A stretch of DNA of 64,000 nt from Chryseobacterium formosense (lineage in GTDB: Bacteria; Bacteroidota; Bacteroidia; Flavobacteriales; Weeksellaceae): contig NZ_FPAP01000001.1 in NCBI RefSeq assembly GCF_900116415.1, forward strand, positions 868,001 to 932,000, given 5' to 3'. The first letter of the stretch is position 1; the number at the start of each line of letters is the position of its first letter. Made by a program: the position numbers and the translations under genes. This document shows, in pieces, positions 40,323 to 48,878 of this stretch. The notes under the pieces were generated by a model. It saw only the letters and a list, made by a program, of their open reading frames with translations, was not told the DNA's origin and did no database searches.

Positions 40323-42617
40323 TTATTGCTTATGATATTTTTGAGTTCTGGCATCTTTAATCACACCTGACCAGTTCATTCCGTATCCGAAATCGTAGTT
40401 GTGACCTTCGGAATCTTTGTGTGTTTCCATATCGTAAGGAACGTCTTCTTTCTGCTTTTCAACCGTCGCCATATTCGCAGGCATCTGAAGGGGAAGCAAT
40501 CCTGAAGGTTCGTATTTTCCGGTCACAATATCCACAACTGCCTGATTGGACACGTTGAAATTCATCAGAATTGCATCGGCGTGTTTTTCAAATTCATTAA
40601 AAATCATCGGCTTAGAAGCGGTGATAGAAACAATGACAGGTTTTCCGTTCATTGCTTTGTAAGCATTTTCTATGGCTAACAAATCTGTGAAATTGGTCGC
40701 TGTGGAAGTTTTGTTTTTGAATGTTCTGTCGTGTACATTTGGTGCAACAACAGGGTCTCCCGCTGCGATACTTTTTTCACGAGCTTCGGTTGCCGTGTAT
40801 GTCTGATATTGAAGAGAAATCGGAAGATAACCGTTTCCGCCTTCTTTCGCGTCGATGTCGCTGTAACCGCCTTCTTCACTGTGCGGACTTTTCACGAAAA
40901 CCAATGCGAAATCAGCTTTTGCCGGGTCGTCTGTCACATTAAAATGTTTCTTTACTTTTTCGATATCGACAGGATATTCCAAAGATGGTGCGGTGTAAAT
41001 TCCCCACCAGTTGAAGATTGCAGGAGAATATCTTTTCGGAATGTAAGCCGTTTTTCTTTCTTTAATCGGAAGAATATTGGCTTTGTTTTTCAATAGTACG
41101 ATAGATTTAATCTGAGCTTCGTAACCGACTTTCATAAATTCAGGATTCCCAACGATTTTCTTGGTTTCTTCAACGTTAACGTAAGGATTTTCAAACAATC
41201 CGGTTCTGAAGAAATTTCTCAATAAACGAACCGCTGACTGCTCAAATTTTGTACGATACGCTTTTTCACCGTGTTCCTTTACGCCCATTTGATAGGCTTC
41301 CAAAACAGGAGCTTTGTCATTGTTTCCTCCGAATTGGTCAACTCCGGCTTCTAACACTTTGTAATGACGTTGAGCGATTGATAATTTTTCTGCTCCCCAA
41401 GGTTTTCCGGCAAATCCTCCCGGAGATTTTGGTTCATCTGCGGTAATTAACCAATCGGTACAGACTACGCCGTCGTATTTGTATTTTCCACGGAGTAAAT
41501 CGGTGATTAAATATTTGCTGTAGCCATTTCCAACGTTTTCTCCGTTTTTTGTATCCTGATTAAAACTAATCGTATAATAAGGCATTACCGCAGAAGCTTC
41601 TTTGGTTCCGCCATTTAATTTGAAAGCACCTTCCGTAAAAGGTTTTACGTGATTCTGGAAATTATTTCCCGGATAAACCGCAAATTTTCCCATTGCCCAG
41701 TGACCGTCACGACCGCCTTCTTCAGGTCCGCCTCCCGGCCAGTGTTTCACCATTGCATTGACGCTTTTGTTTCCCCAGCCGTTTTTGCTTCCAATTGTTG
41801 TCTGGAAACCGTCGATGTAACCTCTTGCCATATCTGCCGTGAGTTCTGGACTTTCACTGAAAACGTAAGCGATTCTGTACCAACGAGGTTCTGTTCCCAA
41901 ATCAATTTGAGGCGATAAGGCGGTTGAAATTCCCAATGCTCTGTATTCCTGAGCGGCGATATTTCCGAATTTCTTCACCAATTCCGGGTCGAAAGTTGCG
42001 CCCATTGCCAAACCGTCCGGCCAAAGAGAAATCTGTCCGCCAGCTCCTTCATTGAATTCTGCCGTTACAGTTGCTGAATGTCTAGGGTCTGTACTGTTGT
42101 TGGCAGGAATTCCCAATCCCAAACCTTCGATGTAAGCCTGAATATTATTGCTCCATTTTGCGGCAATTTCCGGAGATTCTACCGTTGTTACCAAAACGTG
42201 ACGAAGATTATCTTCTTTTAAAAATTTCTTTTGCTGGTCTGTTAAATCAAAAGCTTTTGCACCGCTTTCTTTGTAAAACATTCCGTTGTATTTTCCTGCT
42301 CTGAAACCGTCTGCAGGAGCCGGAACCGATTGGTGACCACTGTACAACATTAATCCTGCAATCTGCTCAACGGACATTTTTGAAGCTAAATCTTTGGCTC
42401 TTTCGTCAACTGAAAGTCTCCAGTCTTCGTATTTGTCAAGCTTTCCGTTTTTGTTTAAATCTTTAAATTTATTTCCGCCGACTGTCAGGATTTTCACTCC
42501 AGAATCTGTAGAATACCCCAAAACCGGACCTTTGGAATTGGTAACGGTTTGGATATTTTGAGAAAAAGCAGTCACACCCAAAAATAAAGCGGCTATATTG
42601 AATACTGATTTTTTCAT
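40323..42617 (-). CDS. Exported glycoside hydrolase family 3, second subtype, 764 aa
   Basis: Signal peptide of 19 residues (ending FSQ). DLNKNGKLD (53-61) mirrors the calcium-like loop of the other GH3. The catalytic part holds KHWPGGGPEEGGRDGHW (291-307) instead of the usual KHFxANN, and nucleophile Asp388 in VVCTDWL. The GH3 C-terminal domain ends about 720, with no FnIII domain. This subtype differs from the 36222 enzyme in the proton-donor side and presumably in linkage or sugar. It is followed in the operon by the receptor gene just 10 bases upstream. Confidence 0.93.
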   Translation of the reverse strand: MKKSVFNIAALFLGVTAFSQNIQTVTNSKGPVLGYSTDSGVKILTVGGNKFKDLNKNGKLDKYEDWRLSVDERAKDLASKMSVEQIAGLMLYSGHQSVPAPADGFRAGKYNGMFYKESGAKAFDLTDQQKKFLKEDNLRHVLVTTVESPEIAAKWSNNIQAYIEGLGLGIPANNSTDPRHSATVTAEFNEGAGGQISLWPDGLAMGATFDPELVKKFGNIAAQEYRALGISTALSPQIDLGTEPRWYRIAYVFSESPELTADMARGYIDGFQTTIGSKNGWGNKSVNAMVKHWPGGGPEEGGRDGHWAMGKFAVYPGNNFQNHVKPFTEGAFKLNGGTKEASAVMPYYTISFNQDTKNGENVGNGYSKYLITDLLRGKYKYDGVVCTDWLITADEPKSPGGFAGKPWGAEKLSIAQRHYKVLEAGVDQFGGNNDKAPVLEAYQMGVKEHGEKAYRTKFEQSAVRLLRNFFRTGLFENPYVNVEETKKIVGNPEFMKVGYEAQIKSIVLLKNKANILPIKERKTAYIPKRYSPAIFNWWGIYTAPSLEYPVDIEKVKKHFNVTDDPAKADFALVFVKSPHSEEGGYSDIDAKEGGNGYLPISLQYQTYTATEAREKSIAAGDPVVAPNVHDRTFKNKTSTATNFTDLLAIENAYKAMNGKPVIVSITASKPMIFNEFEKHADAILMNFNVSNQAVVDIVTGKYEPSGLLPLQMPANMATVEKQKEDVPYDMETHKDSEGHNYDFGYGMNWSGVIKDARTQKYHKQ

Positions 42618-42627
42618 TTTAAAAATT

Positions 42628-44895
42628 TTAGAAATTAAAGCTTACTGAGAACTGACCTGTTAATGGCATAATGTAAGTTCCCGTCAATAATTTTCCGTAA
42701 TATGGACTCGCATCGGTAATCAGTTCAGCTCCGTTGATGGTACCACTTGCTCCTCTTTGGTTCAGGAAGTTGATAACCGTTGCGCCAAGATTGATATTTT
42801 TATTAACCGTATAACTTACTCCACCGAAAGTTTCCCATCTTGGAGCGAAATATAAAGCGTTGGTAAGGTTCGCATATTGTTTAGAGAAATATCTGAAACT
42901 TGCCCAGAATCTCCATTTATCAACTGTATAACTTGGGTCGATTTCCATTAAAGTTTTAGCAACACCCAACACATTGTTGTCGCTGTAGTTATATGAAGTT
43001 CCGAATGCATCAAAATTAAATTTCTTGTAAACCGGATTCTGGAACGTCACCAAATAATGCAAGTTAAATCCTTTGAATGGTTTTAAAACAAAATCCGTTG
43101 TCCATCCCAATGTCTGAATATCGTAATAAACTGTTGCAACCTGCGCCTGAGAGCTGTTGGCTGGATTTACAAGATTGTATCGGTTCAGGTTGTTATTTTT
43201 CTTCAGATAAGTCGCCTGAGAAATCAGCTGAATCCAGTCTGTGTTCCAGAACACTCCGATTGCACCAAGCGGACTTTTAATTTTATTAGTATTGGGTTCA
43301 AAAGCCTGTGAATAACTTTCCAGTCTTCTGTTTTCTTCGGTGTATAAAGCATTTGCGATCACGCCAAAGTTTTTGGTAATGTTGTATGTTGCGTTCAAGC
43401 TACCACCAATCTGGAAAAAGCTCTGATTAATCTGATTGAATTGACTTGGATCTGTAAAGCTGAAACCAACCGTTCTTGGTGTCAACGAATATTCTCCGTC
43501 CAGAATGTGATTTTTCAGATGCAAACCGTAGCTCAAGTTGAAATTATCAGAAATTTTCCATTCATCTGTTCCATAAACAGACAGTTTATTTTCTGTTCCG
43601 CTGTGGTATTCTGCACCGGCATTGTAGTTGTAGAAACCGTCTGCATCTGTATTGGGACCGATTAATCTTTGAGGCTGTGCGCCAACCGTCTGGTAGAAGA
43701 AAGAACGGTTTGAGGTGAATTTATCGATGTGATAATATTGCTCCAAAACACCTACGGTAAGGTTATGATTTCCCACCTGTTTGTTCAGTGAAAAACGTCC
43801 TGCAACACTCGTAATCGGCGTTTCCGGGGTGTACATTGCCAATTGCGTTCCGACTGGACCTGAATACGCCTGTCCGTTTGAAGCCAGTGTGTAACCAGCT
43901 CCCGGCGCAGCATTGAAAATACTTAAAGGAATGCTGTTGGCCATTTTTACTTTTGAGAAGTGGGCTCGAGTTGAGAATTTGAAATTCCAGCCGTTATTCA
44001 GCAGATAATTTCCGACAACGTCAATGTTATGAGAGCTAGACCTGTTATCATTCCCTGCAAGGTTTGCAAAATAGGTCTGTCCGGAAAGAACGTCTTTAAA
44101 TTTCATATTTCCCTCACGCACTATGTAAGAATCTCTTCCGATTTTGAAGTTATCCAGCTCGGTTACCTTACCTTCCGGTCCGTATTCAAAAACCGCATAA
44201 TTGGTAAGACTGTACGAATCAGCATATTTGTATAAAACCGAGATTTTACCCTTATCGTCATTGAAATATTTGGTTATACCAGCTCTGAAAATCTTTGTTT
44301 CATCGGCATTTCTGGCAAAACCCAATTTATAGGTGCTCGGGTCAAAATTGGCGAAGGCACCAACGGTGTATGTCCAGCCGTTCTTAGATATCGGACCCGA
44401 AACATTGGCGTCACCCTGCAGCCAGCCGAATGTGCTTGTGGTGAATTTACCTTTGACTTTTAAATCCTTTGTTCCGATTTGAGAATAAGAGTTGACTGCA
44501 AAACCAAGATCACCCATTGTATTTGCCAGCTGGTCCATTTTCAGAAGTCCTGTTTTTTCTAAGCCTACACTTTGCCTCCACGTTTTGTTGGGAAGTTCCG
44601 GCCAGAAGAAGTATACTGCGGGCAAGTCGTTTTCAAGAATGGTAATTCCACCTACTGTAGAAGGCAAACCGATATTTACGTCTCTTGGACTTGTATTGTT
44701 GGCCGCATTCAACATGACGTTTCTGTTATTGTCTTCTTTGGTTGAACTGGTAACCGTTTTTACACCTTCTTCCTGCTTGGTTGCGGCACTTACAGCTTTT
44801 TTAACAGCCATGGTATCTGTCTTTTCCTGACCAAAAACCGTAGCAAAGGAAAGAATCAATCCAAGCGCTGAAATTTTTAAAGTTGATTTTTTCAT
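42628..44895 (-). CDS. TonB-dependent outer-membrane receptor (SusD-independent), 755 aa
   Basis: Signal peptide of 22 residues (ending TVFG). A plug-type region begins near residue 70 (DVNIGLPSTVGGITILEND, then VYFFWPELPNKTWR), and the rest is beta-barrel ending in the aromatic QFSVSFNF. There is no N-terminal carboxypeptidase-like domain and no canonical EVVVT box, and no SusD partner follows. It probably carries an oligosaccharide or glycoside across the outer membrane. The GH3 gene starts 10 bases downstream, so both share the promoter region facing the Nudix regulator. Confidence 0.9.
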   Translation of the reverse strand: MKKSTLKISALGLILSFATVFGQEKTDTMAVKKAVSAATKQEEGVKTVTSSTKEDNNRNVMLNAANNTSPRDVNIGLPSTVGGITILENDLPAVYFFWPELPNKTWRQSVGLEKTGLLKMDQLANTMGDLGFAVNSYSQIGTKDLKVKGKFTTSTFGWLQGDANVSGPISKNGWTYTVGAFANFDPSTYKLGFARNADETKIFRAGITKYFNDDKGKISVLYKYADSYSLTNYAVFEYGPEGKVTELDNFKIGRDSYIVREGNMKFKDVLSGQTYFANLAGNDNRSSSHNIDVVGNYLLNNGWNFKFSTRAHFSKVKMANSIPLSIFNAAPGAGYTLASNGQAYSGPVGTQLAMYTPETPITSVAGRFSLNKQVGNHNLTVGVLEQYYHIDKFTSNRSFFYQTVGAQPQRLIGPNTDADGFYNYNAGAEYHSGTENKLSVYGTDEWKISDNFNLSYGLHLKNHILDGEYSLTPRTVGFSFTDPSQFNQINQSFFQIGGSLNATYNITKNFGVIANALYTEENRRLESYSQAFEPNTNKIKSPLGAIGVFWNTDWIQLISQATYLKKNNNLNRYNLVNPANSSQAQVATVYYDIQTLGWTTDFVLKPFKGFNLHYLVTFQNPVYKKFNFDAFGTSYNYSDNNVLGVAKTLMEIDPSYTVDKWRFWASFRYFSKQYANLTNALYFAPRWETFGGVSYTVNKNINLGATVINFLNQRGASGTINGAELITDASPYYGKLLTGTYIMPLTGQFSVSFNF

Positions 44896-44945
44896 TATCT
44901 TTTATATAGTTGTTTCTCTTTTATTTTAAAGCAAAATATATCCTT

Positions 44946-44965
44946 CATCTGAAGTTTATCAGATG
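44946..44965. promoter_or_regulatory. Candidate operator upstream of the TonB receptor
   Basis: CATCTGA, 6-base spacer AGTTTA, TCAGATG; perfect 7-base arms, 51 bases before the receptor start and just upstream of a TATATTTTG box on the minus strand. Possible binding site of the divergent Nudix regulator; inference only. Confidence 0.45.
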
Positions 44966-45120
44966 GTATTTTATAAAGGTTTTATAGAGTTTTTAATGAA
45001 TAATTTTATCTGACCGTAGGAAAAAATGTTAATTTTTTTCTGATGATAAAATTTTGTTTTTTACTTATTTAACCTGATGCAAAAAAGGAATATAAAGTAT
45101 TCATGAAAGTTGTTTGTTTC

Positions 45121-45143
45121 TAATGCTTCTATAAGAAGCATTA
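45121..45143. promoter_or_regulatory. Perfect 10-base hairpin in the divergent control region
   Basis: TAATGCTTCT, loop ATA, AGAAGCATTA. It sits mid-region without a T run, so an operator is as plausible as a terminator. Confidence 0.4.
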
Positions 45144-45352
45144 CAAGTCTACACTAAATAATTTTAATAAGCAAAAAAAATATTAACAAAAATTAATATA
45201 TTATTTAATTTATTGAAAATGAGAGTATTAAATTTGTTTTTTGAAATGATTTATTATCGATTCTATATGAAGCAATGATAAAAATCATCTCAAAAAACTC
45301 CCAAAATTGATGTTGAGGCACGAAAATGTATGCTTCAGTTAAATTTTAATGT

Positions 45353-45360
45353 TAAATTTG
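45353..45360 (+). promoter_or_regulatory. Promoter -7 element (TAAATTTG)
   Basis: Exact TAnnTTTG match 28 bases before the start codon of the Nudix regulator, in the plus orientation. Confidence 0.45.
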
Positions 45361-45388
45361 TGTATAATGCAGTTACATTTTAATTGAT

Positions 45389-46138
45389 ATGGATTCTAAG
45401 CAACAAATTTTAACGAAGTCAAATGAAGCAAAAGAAATTTTTCTCCCAAACTTATCTGCAGATCCGGTTATTTTCGGATTTGAAAACAATGGTTTGAAAG
45501 TGCTTATGCTTCAAATGAATTATCGACAAAAATGGCTTCTACCCGGTGGTTACGTCAGAAAAGATGAAAATCTGGATGACGCTGTTGTTAGGATTCTAAA
45601 AGACAGAGCCGGTATCACAGATGCATATTTGGAAGAATTTGGAGTTTTTGGTAAGCTGAAGCGTAGCGAATTCTACTTCGAAGATTTTGATGAAACACTA
45701 TTTCATAAACAGCGATTTATATCCATCGGTTATCTTGCCTTGTACAATCCATCGAATACAACTCTTGTAAAAGATGAGCTCAGTGATGCCTGTGAGTGGA
45801 TTTATCTTGATAAACTCGATGAAATTGATATCGCAATGGATCACCGTGAAATCATTGAAAAAGCATTGCTTACGTTAAGAGAAAAAATTTCTATCAAACC
45901 AATCGGTTACAACCTTCTCCCGGAGAAATTTACCCTTTCTGAATTGCAGAAATTATATGAAGTGATTCTTGGTAAAGAACTGAACAGAGGAAATTTTTAC
46001 AGAAAAATTAAAAATCTGGGAATTCTTAAAAAACTTGATGAACAAAGACGTGGCGGTGCTCACAAATCACCTGATCTTTATACTTTCGATGAAGAAAATT
46101 ATGCTAAAGCGTTAGAAAACGGACTAAACAATTGGTAA
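45389..46138 (+). CDS. Nudix-like transcriptional regulator (NrtR/AraR type), 249 aa
   Basis: An N-terminal Nudix fold (about 20-150) is fused to a C-terminal winged helix (about 165-245, with FTLSELQKLYEVILGKELNRGNFYRKI). In the Nudix box the GX5E start is kept (Gly54, Glu60) but the REUxEE core is lost: Arg68-Ile69 and Lys71-Asp72-Arg73 stand where the catalytic Glu residues should be. It therefore binds but should not cleave its ligand. In Bacteroidetes such proteins regulate sugar use (for example AraR); it is divergent from the receptor/GH3 genes, its likely targets. Confidence 0.88.
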   Translation: MDSKQQILTKSNEAKEIFLPNLSADPVIFGFENNGLKVLMLQMNYRQKWLLPGGYVRKDENLDDAVVRILKDRAGITDAYLEEFGVFGKLKRSEFYFEDFDETLFHKQRFISIGYLALYNPSNTTLVKDELSDACEWIYLDKLDEIDIAMDHREIIEKALLTLREKISIKPIGYNLLPEKFTLSELQKLYEVILGKELNRGNFYRKIKNLGILKKLDEQRRGGAHKSPDLYTFDEENYAKALENGLNNW

Positions 46139-46143
46139 TAAAA

Positions 46144-46168
46144 AAAATCCTGAGTTCATTAGGATTTT
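46144..46168. terminator. Bidirectional terminator
   Basis: Arms AAAATCCT (46144-46151) / AGGATTTT (46161-46168) between convergent genes. Confidence 0.78.
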
Positions 46169-46172
46169 CTTT

Positions 46173-46802
46173 TTATGGTAAATCTAGCTGCTTCTGAAAT
46201 TCTTCAAAATATTTTGCCAGGTGAAGACCATCTGCCAAACCATGATGCGCCTCAATAGAAACCGGCATCATTTTTCTTCCGTCTTTAATACTGAATTTGC
46301 CAAAAGCAATTTTAGGAATACATTCTTTAGGATCGAAATTTGTCGGGTGCAGAATTGTAGTAAAAGAGCTCCACGGAATGGTTGTATGCCTGATGTGGTT
46401 TATCGGCAAAACATCATTACTGATTCCCAAACCTTTTGAGTTTTGAACAATATTGATCTGATTTTGCAGTCCTTCATTAAACTTTTCAAAATCTTCAGAG
46501 TATTCAAAAAATGAGAATCCAAACGTTCCGTCTTCCCTTCCGATCGTGCTTCCGACATGCACTTCATCAAATAAAATAATCTGATCATCAACCATTCTCA
46601 GCTTCAGTTCATCCACTGTATTGATCGCAACCATCGATTTGTAAAGATAATAAGAAAAAAAAGAATACTTTTTTTCTTTTGCATTTTCATACGCTTTTGT
46701 ACAATCTACCTCTGTTGTAAACCCAAAATACGGACTTTTCATTTTAGAGAAAAATTCAAAATGTTCTTTTCTGTTCCAGCTTTCAATATCTATTATCTTC
46801 AT
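46173..46802 (-). CDS. Chloramphenicol acetyltransferase-like protein (CatA family), 209 aa
   Basis: CAT fold with the catalytic HHGLADG (His187, Asp191; the family HHxxxDG), substrate-loop IPWSSFTT and the N-terminal ESWNRKEHFEFFSKM. It acetylates an acceptor with acetyl-CoA in the cytosol; chloramphenicol is the classic acceptor, but chromosomal flavobacterial members often have unknown substrates. Length 209 is close to CatA (219). It is not flanked by mobile genes, so an intrinsic gene is more likely than recent acquisition. Confidence 0.88.
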   Translation of the reverse strand: MKIIDIESWNRKEHFEFFSKMKSPYFGFTTEVDCTKAYENAKEKKYSFFSYYLYKSMVAINTVDELKLRMVDDQIILFDEVHVGSTIGREDGTFGFSFFEYSEDFEKFNEGLQNQINIVQNSKGLGISNDVLPINHIRHTTIPWSSFTTILHPTNFDPKECIPKIAFGKFSIKDGRKMMPVSIEAHHGLADGLHLAKYFEEFQKQLDLP

Positions 46803-46928
46803 TAAATTATTTTTGCAAATTTCCGTAAGATTTGTTAGTTTTTAAAATTAAATAGAAAGAGATTTATCAGGATTCATTCTTCTTTGGTTTAAAATATTAA
46901 AATGTGTTCCTTTGTAATATCAATTTAT

Positions 46929-47519
46929 ATGAAAAAATCAGAAGCTACCCGTCTTAATATTTTACAAAAAGCATTCGAGCTAATCTATATCAATGGTTAT
47001 CAAACGACCAGTGTGGATGAGATCATTGCGACCACCCAGGTTACGAAAGGTGCGTTCTATTATCACTTCAAAACGAAGGACGAAATGGGTTTGGCGATCA
47101 TTAATGAACTCATGATTCCCAATTTCAAAAATACTTTCATTGAACCTTTTCAAAATATTGTAAATCCGTTAGATGCGATTTATGACTTAATGTATAATTT
47201 GCTAATGGAAAATGAGATGCTGAAGGTTGAATATGGCTGTCCGGCTTCCAACTTTACCCAGGAAATGGCACCATGGAATATTGACTTTACAAAAGCTTTA
47301 AATCACCTCTCGTTACAATGGGAAAATACAATGATCGAAGCTGTTGAAAAAGGAAAACAAAATGGTTTGGTAAAAACTGAAGTTGATGCCAAAGAAGTGG
47401 CAATTTTTGTGTTGTCTGGTTATTGGGGGGTAAGAAATTTAGGTAAATTAGAAAATTCTAAATCGGTTTATCTGGTTTATTTAAAAGGACTTAAAGCATA
47501 TTTTGATAATTTGAAATAA
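46929..47519 (+). CDS. TetR-family transcriptional regulator, 196 aa
   Basis: The N-terminal HTH is standard: SEATRLNILQKAFELIYING, then TTSVDEIIATTQVTKGAFYYHFKTKDEM. The C-terminal helical domain (about 60-196) binds the inducer. I start at the ATG at 46929; an ATG nine codons upstream adds a non-HTH tail. It sits directly before a three-gene operon with a strong palindrome at its promoter, which should be its target. Confidence 0.92.
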   Translation: MKKSEATRLNILQKAFELIYINGYQTTSVDEIIATTQVTKGAFYYHFKTKDEMGLAIINELMIPNFKNTFIEPFQNIVNPLDAIYDLMYNLLMENEMLKVEYGCPASNFTQEMAPWNIDFTKALNHLSLQWENTMIEAVEKGKQNGLVKTEVDAKEVAIFVLSGYWGVRNLGKLENSKSVYLVYLKGLKAYFDNLK

Positions 47520-47531
47520 TTTTTTTCATTA

Positions 47532-47555
47532 AAAACATACTAATTGGTATGTTTT
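47532..47555. promoter_or_regulatory. Candidate TetR operator
   Basis: AAAACATAC-TAATTG-GTATGTTTT, perfect 9-base arms with a 6-base spacer, 12 bases after the TetR stop. It ends 4 bases before the promoter box at 47560-47567. Confidence 0.65.
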
Positions 47556-47559
47556 ATTT

Positions 47560-47567
47560 TAACTTTG
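47560..47567 (+). promoter_or_regulatory. Promoter -7 element (TAACTTTG) of the TetR-adjacent operon
   Basis: Exact match to TAnnTTTG, 20 bases before the first ATG of the membrane-protein operon and abutting the palindrome, so a bound repressor would block RNA polymerase. Confidence 0.6.
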
Positions 47568-47587
47568 TCACATTATTAAAAAGATTA

Positions 47588-48049
47588 ATGATGTATCAGA
47601 CTTTGACCTTCCTGCACTCCACTTTTCGGTGGCTGGTTTTACTGAGCTTAGTTTATTCAATATTCAGAGCTTACAAAGGGTATTTTTCCCAAAAAGAATT
47701 TTCAAAAACAGATAATTTGGTAAGACACTGGACGGCGACAATTGCCCATATTCAATTGGTTTTAGGAATAACTTTGTACTCACAAAGCCCGATCATCAAA
47801 TACTTTTGGAAGAATTTTGATGAAGCTAAAGAATCTTTAGATCTTTTATTTTTTGGATTGATTCATATTTTCCTGATGCTGTTTTCCATTGTTTTAATTA
47901 CACTTGGTTCATCAATTTCAAAACGAAAAATGACTGATAAAAAGAAGTTTAAAACGATGTTGATTTATTTCATTATTGCTTTGGTAATTATTTTCATCGC
48001 CATTCCGTGGCCATTCTCCCCTTTTGCAAACAGACCTTATTTCAGATAA
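47588..48049 (+). CDS. Four-helix membrane protein with membrane-facing histidines (cytochrome-b-like)
   Basis: Four transmembrane helices in about 153 residues. Histidines lie in or at the helix ends (FLHSTFRWLV, RHWTATIAHIQL, GLIHIFLM), compatible with heme binding, and relatives are often called cytochrome B; I see no other support. The start is one of two consecutive ATGs (47588 or 47591); a further upstream ATG would overlap the operator. The DUF3817 gene starts 3 bases after its stop. Role unknown. Confidence 0.72.
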   Translation: MMYQTLTFLHSTFRWLVLLSLVYSIFRAYKGYFSQKEFSKTDNLVRHWTATIAHIQLVLGITLYSQSPIIKYFWKNFDEAKESLDLLFFGLIHIFLMLFSIVLITLGSSISKRKMTDKKKFKTMLIYFIIALVIIFIAIPWPFSPFANRPYFR

Positions 48050-48051
48050 TT

Positions 48052-48354
48052 ATGATTGATTTATTTAAAACTAAAATCGGACGGTTAAGAATTATTGCGA
48101 TTCTTGAAGGAATTTCATTATTAACCTTAGTATTCATCGCAGTTCCGTTAAAATATGGATTTGATAATCCGGCACTTGTAAAAATGATGGGACCAATTCA
48201 CGGTTCACTATTTCTACTTTTTTTATTTAATACATTAAGTGTCGGAGTCGAACAAAACTGGAAGTTTAAAGACACAACCTGGAAAGTTCTTTTGGCATGC
48301 ATTATTCCGTTCGGAACATTTTATATTGACAGAAAAATTTTAAGCAAACTATGA
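48052..48354 (+). CDS. DUF3817 membrane protein, 100 aa
   Basis: Three transmembrane helices with the family pattern GRLRIIAILEGISLLTLVFIAVPLKYG and MGPIHGSLFLLFLF. The start at 48052 follows the preceding stop; an upstream in-frame ATG lies inside the previous gene. It overlaps the rhodanese gene by ATGA. Function unknown; it is often found near redox or stress genes. Confidence 0.85.
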   Translation: MIDLFKTKIGRLRIIAILEGISLLTLVFIAVPLKYGFDNPALVKMMGPIHGSLFLLFLFNTLSVGVEQNWKFKDTTWKVLLACIIPFGTFYIDRKILSKL

Positions 48355-48728
48355 AGAATCTATTAATTTTATGCGGAATCATTCTTGCCATTTATGTAGT
48401 GTACAGGATTTATAAATATCAGACTTTAGATGAAGGTTTAGATAAACTCATAAAAAACGGAGCAATCATTCTCGACGTAAGAACTGAAAAAGAATACAAA
48501 ACCGGTCATATTGCTGGTTCACAAAATATTTCTTTAGGTGAAATTCGAGAGAGGTACACAGAACTTGATAAAAATAAAACCTACATCACCGTTTGTTCTC
48601 ACGGTTTAAGAAGTGTAAAAGTGGAGAATATTTTAAAGGAAAAAGGCTTTAAACATATTCATAACGGTGGAGCCTGGAGCGATTTGCAGAAAAGTTTCAA
48701 TTTCCAGATCTCTGAAGATAAAAAATAA
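48351..48728 (+). CDS. Membrane-anchored rhodanese-domain protein, 125 aa
   Basis: An N-terminal helix (about 1-20) is followed by a rhodanese domain: LDVRTEKEYKTGHIAGSQN and the active-site loop VCSHGLRS with its Cys. It transfers sulfane sulfur in vitro in most homologues. It overlaps the DUF3817 gene by four bases, so all three operon members are produced together under the presumed TetR control. Confidence 0.9.
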   Translation: MKNLLILCGIILAIYVVYRIYKYQTLDEGLDKLIKNGAIILDVRTEKEYKTGHIAGSQNISLGEIRERYTELDKNKTYITVCSHGLRSVKVENILKEKGFKHIHNGGAWSDLQKSFNFQISEDKK

Positions 48729-48760
48729 GCCATCTCAATCTGAGACAGCCTATTTTATTT
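48723..48760 (+). terminator. Imperfect terminator after the rhodanese gene
   Basis: AAATAAGC/GCCTATTT and ATCTCA/TGAGA(C) arms around a short loop, then TTTTATTT. There are mismatches in the middle. Confidence 0.5.
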
Positions 48761-48784
48761 AAATCTAACTGAGTATTTGAAAAG

Positions 48785-48878
48785 TGAATTGTTAATTTTA
48801 CTTTGTAAGTCAATTGTGAATTTTAAAGCTTCATATAAAAATTGACAAGCAAAGCGAACTGACCATTCACAATTGATT
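48785..48878. repeat. Palindromic intergenic repeat, GTGAATTGTTAAT family, copy 1
   Basis: AGTGAATTGTTAATTTTACT and GTCAATTGTGAATTTTAAAG face AAAATTGACAAGC and GACCATTCACAATTGATT. A short copy lies at 59598-59628. Confidence 0.6.

Larger units (their letters stand above)
44896..45388. other. Divergent regulatory region between receptor and Nudix regulator genes
   Basis: 490 bases, very AT-rich, without genes. It holds the CATCTGA-type palindrome (44946-44965), the TAATGCTTCT hairpin (45121-45143), and TAnnTTTG-like boxes at 45229-45236 and 45353-45360. The large size and symmetry fit a control region for the carbohydrate locus. Confidence 0.55.

Noticed and set aside
34553..46138. A polysaccharide utilisation locus of the standard SusC/SusD type
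   Set aside because: The receptor lacks the typical N-terminal domain, and there is no SusD, no SusE/F-like lipoprotein and no endo-acting enzyme, so the PUL label does not fit strictly.
46173..46802. Acquired chloramphenicol resistance cassette
   Set aside because: The acetyltransferase-like gene has no integron, transposase or flanking repeats and its composition fits the neighbours; an intrinsic gene is the simpler reading.
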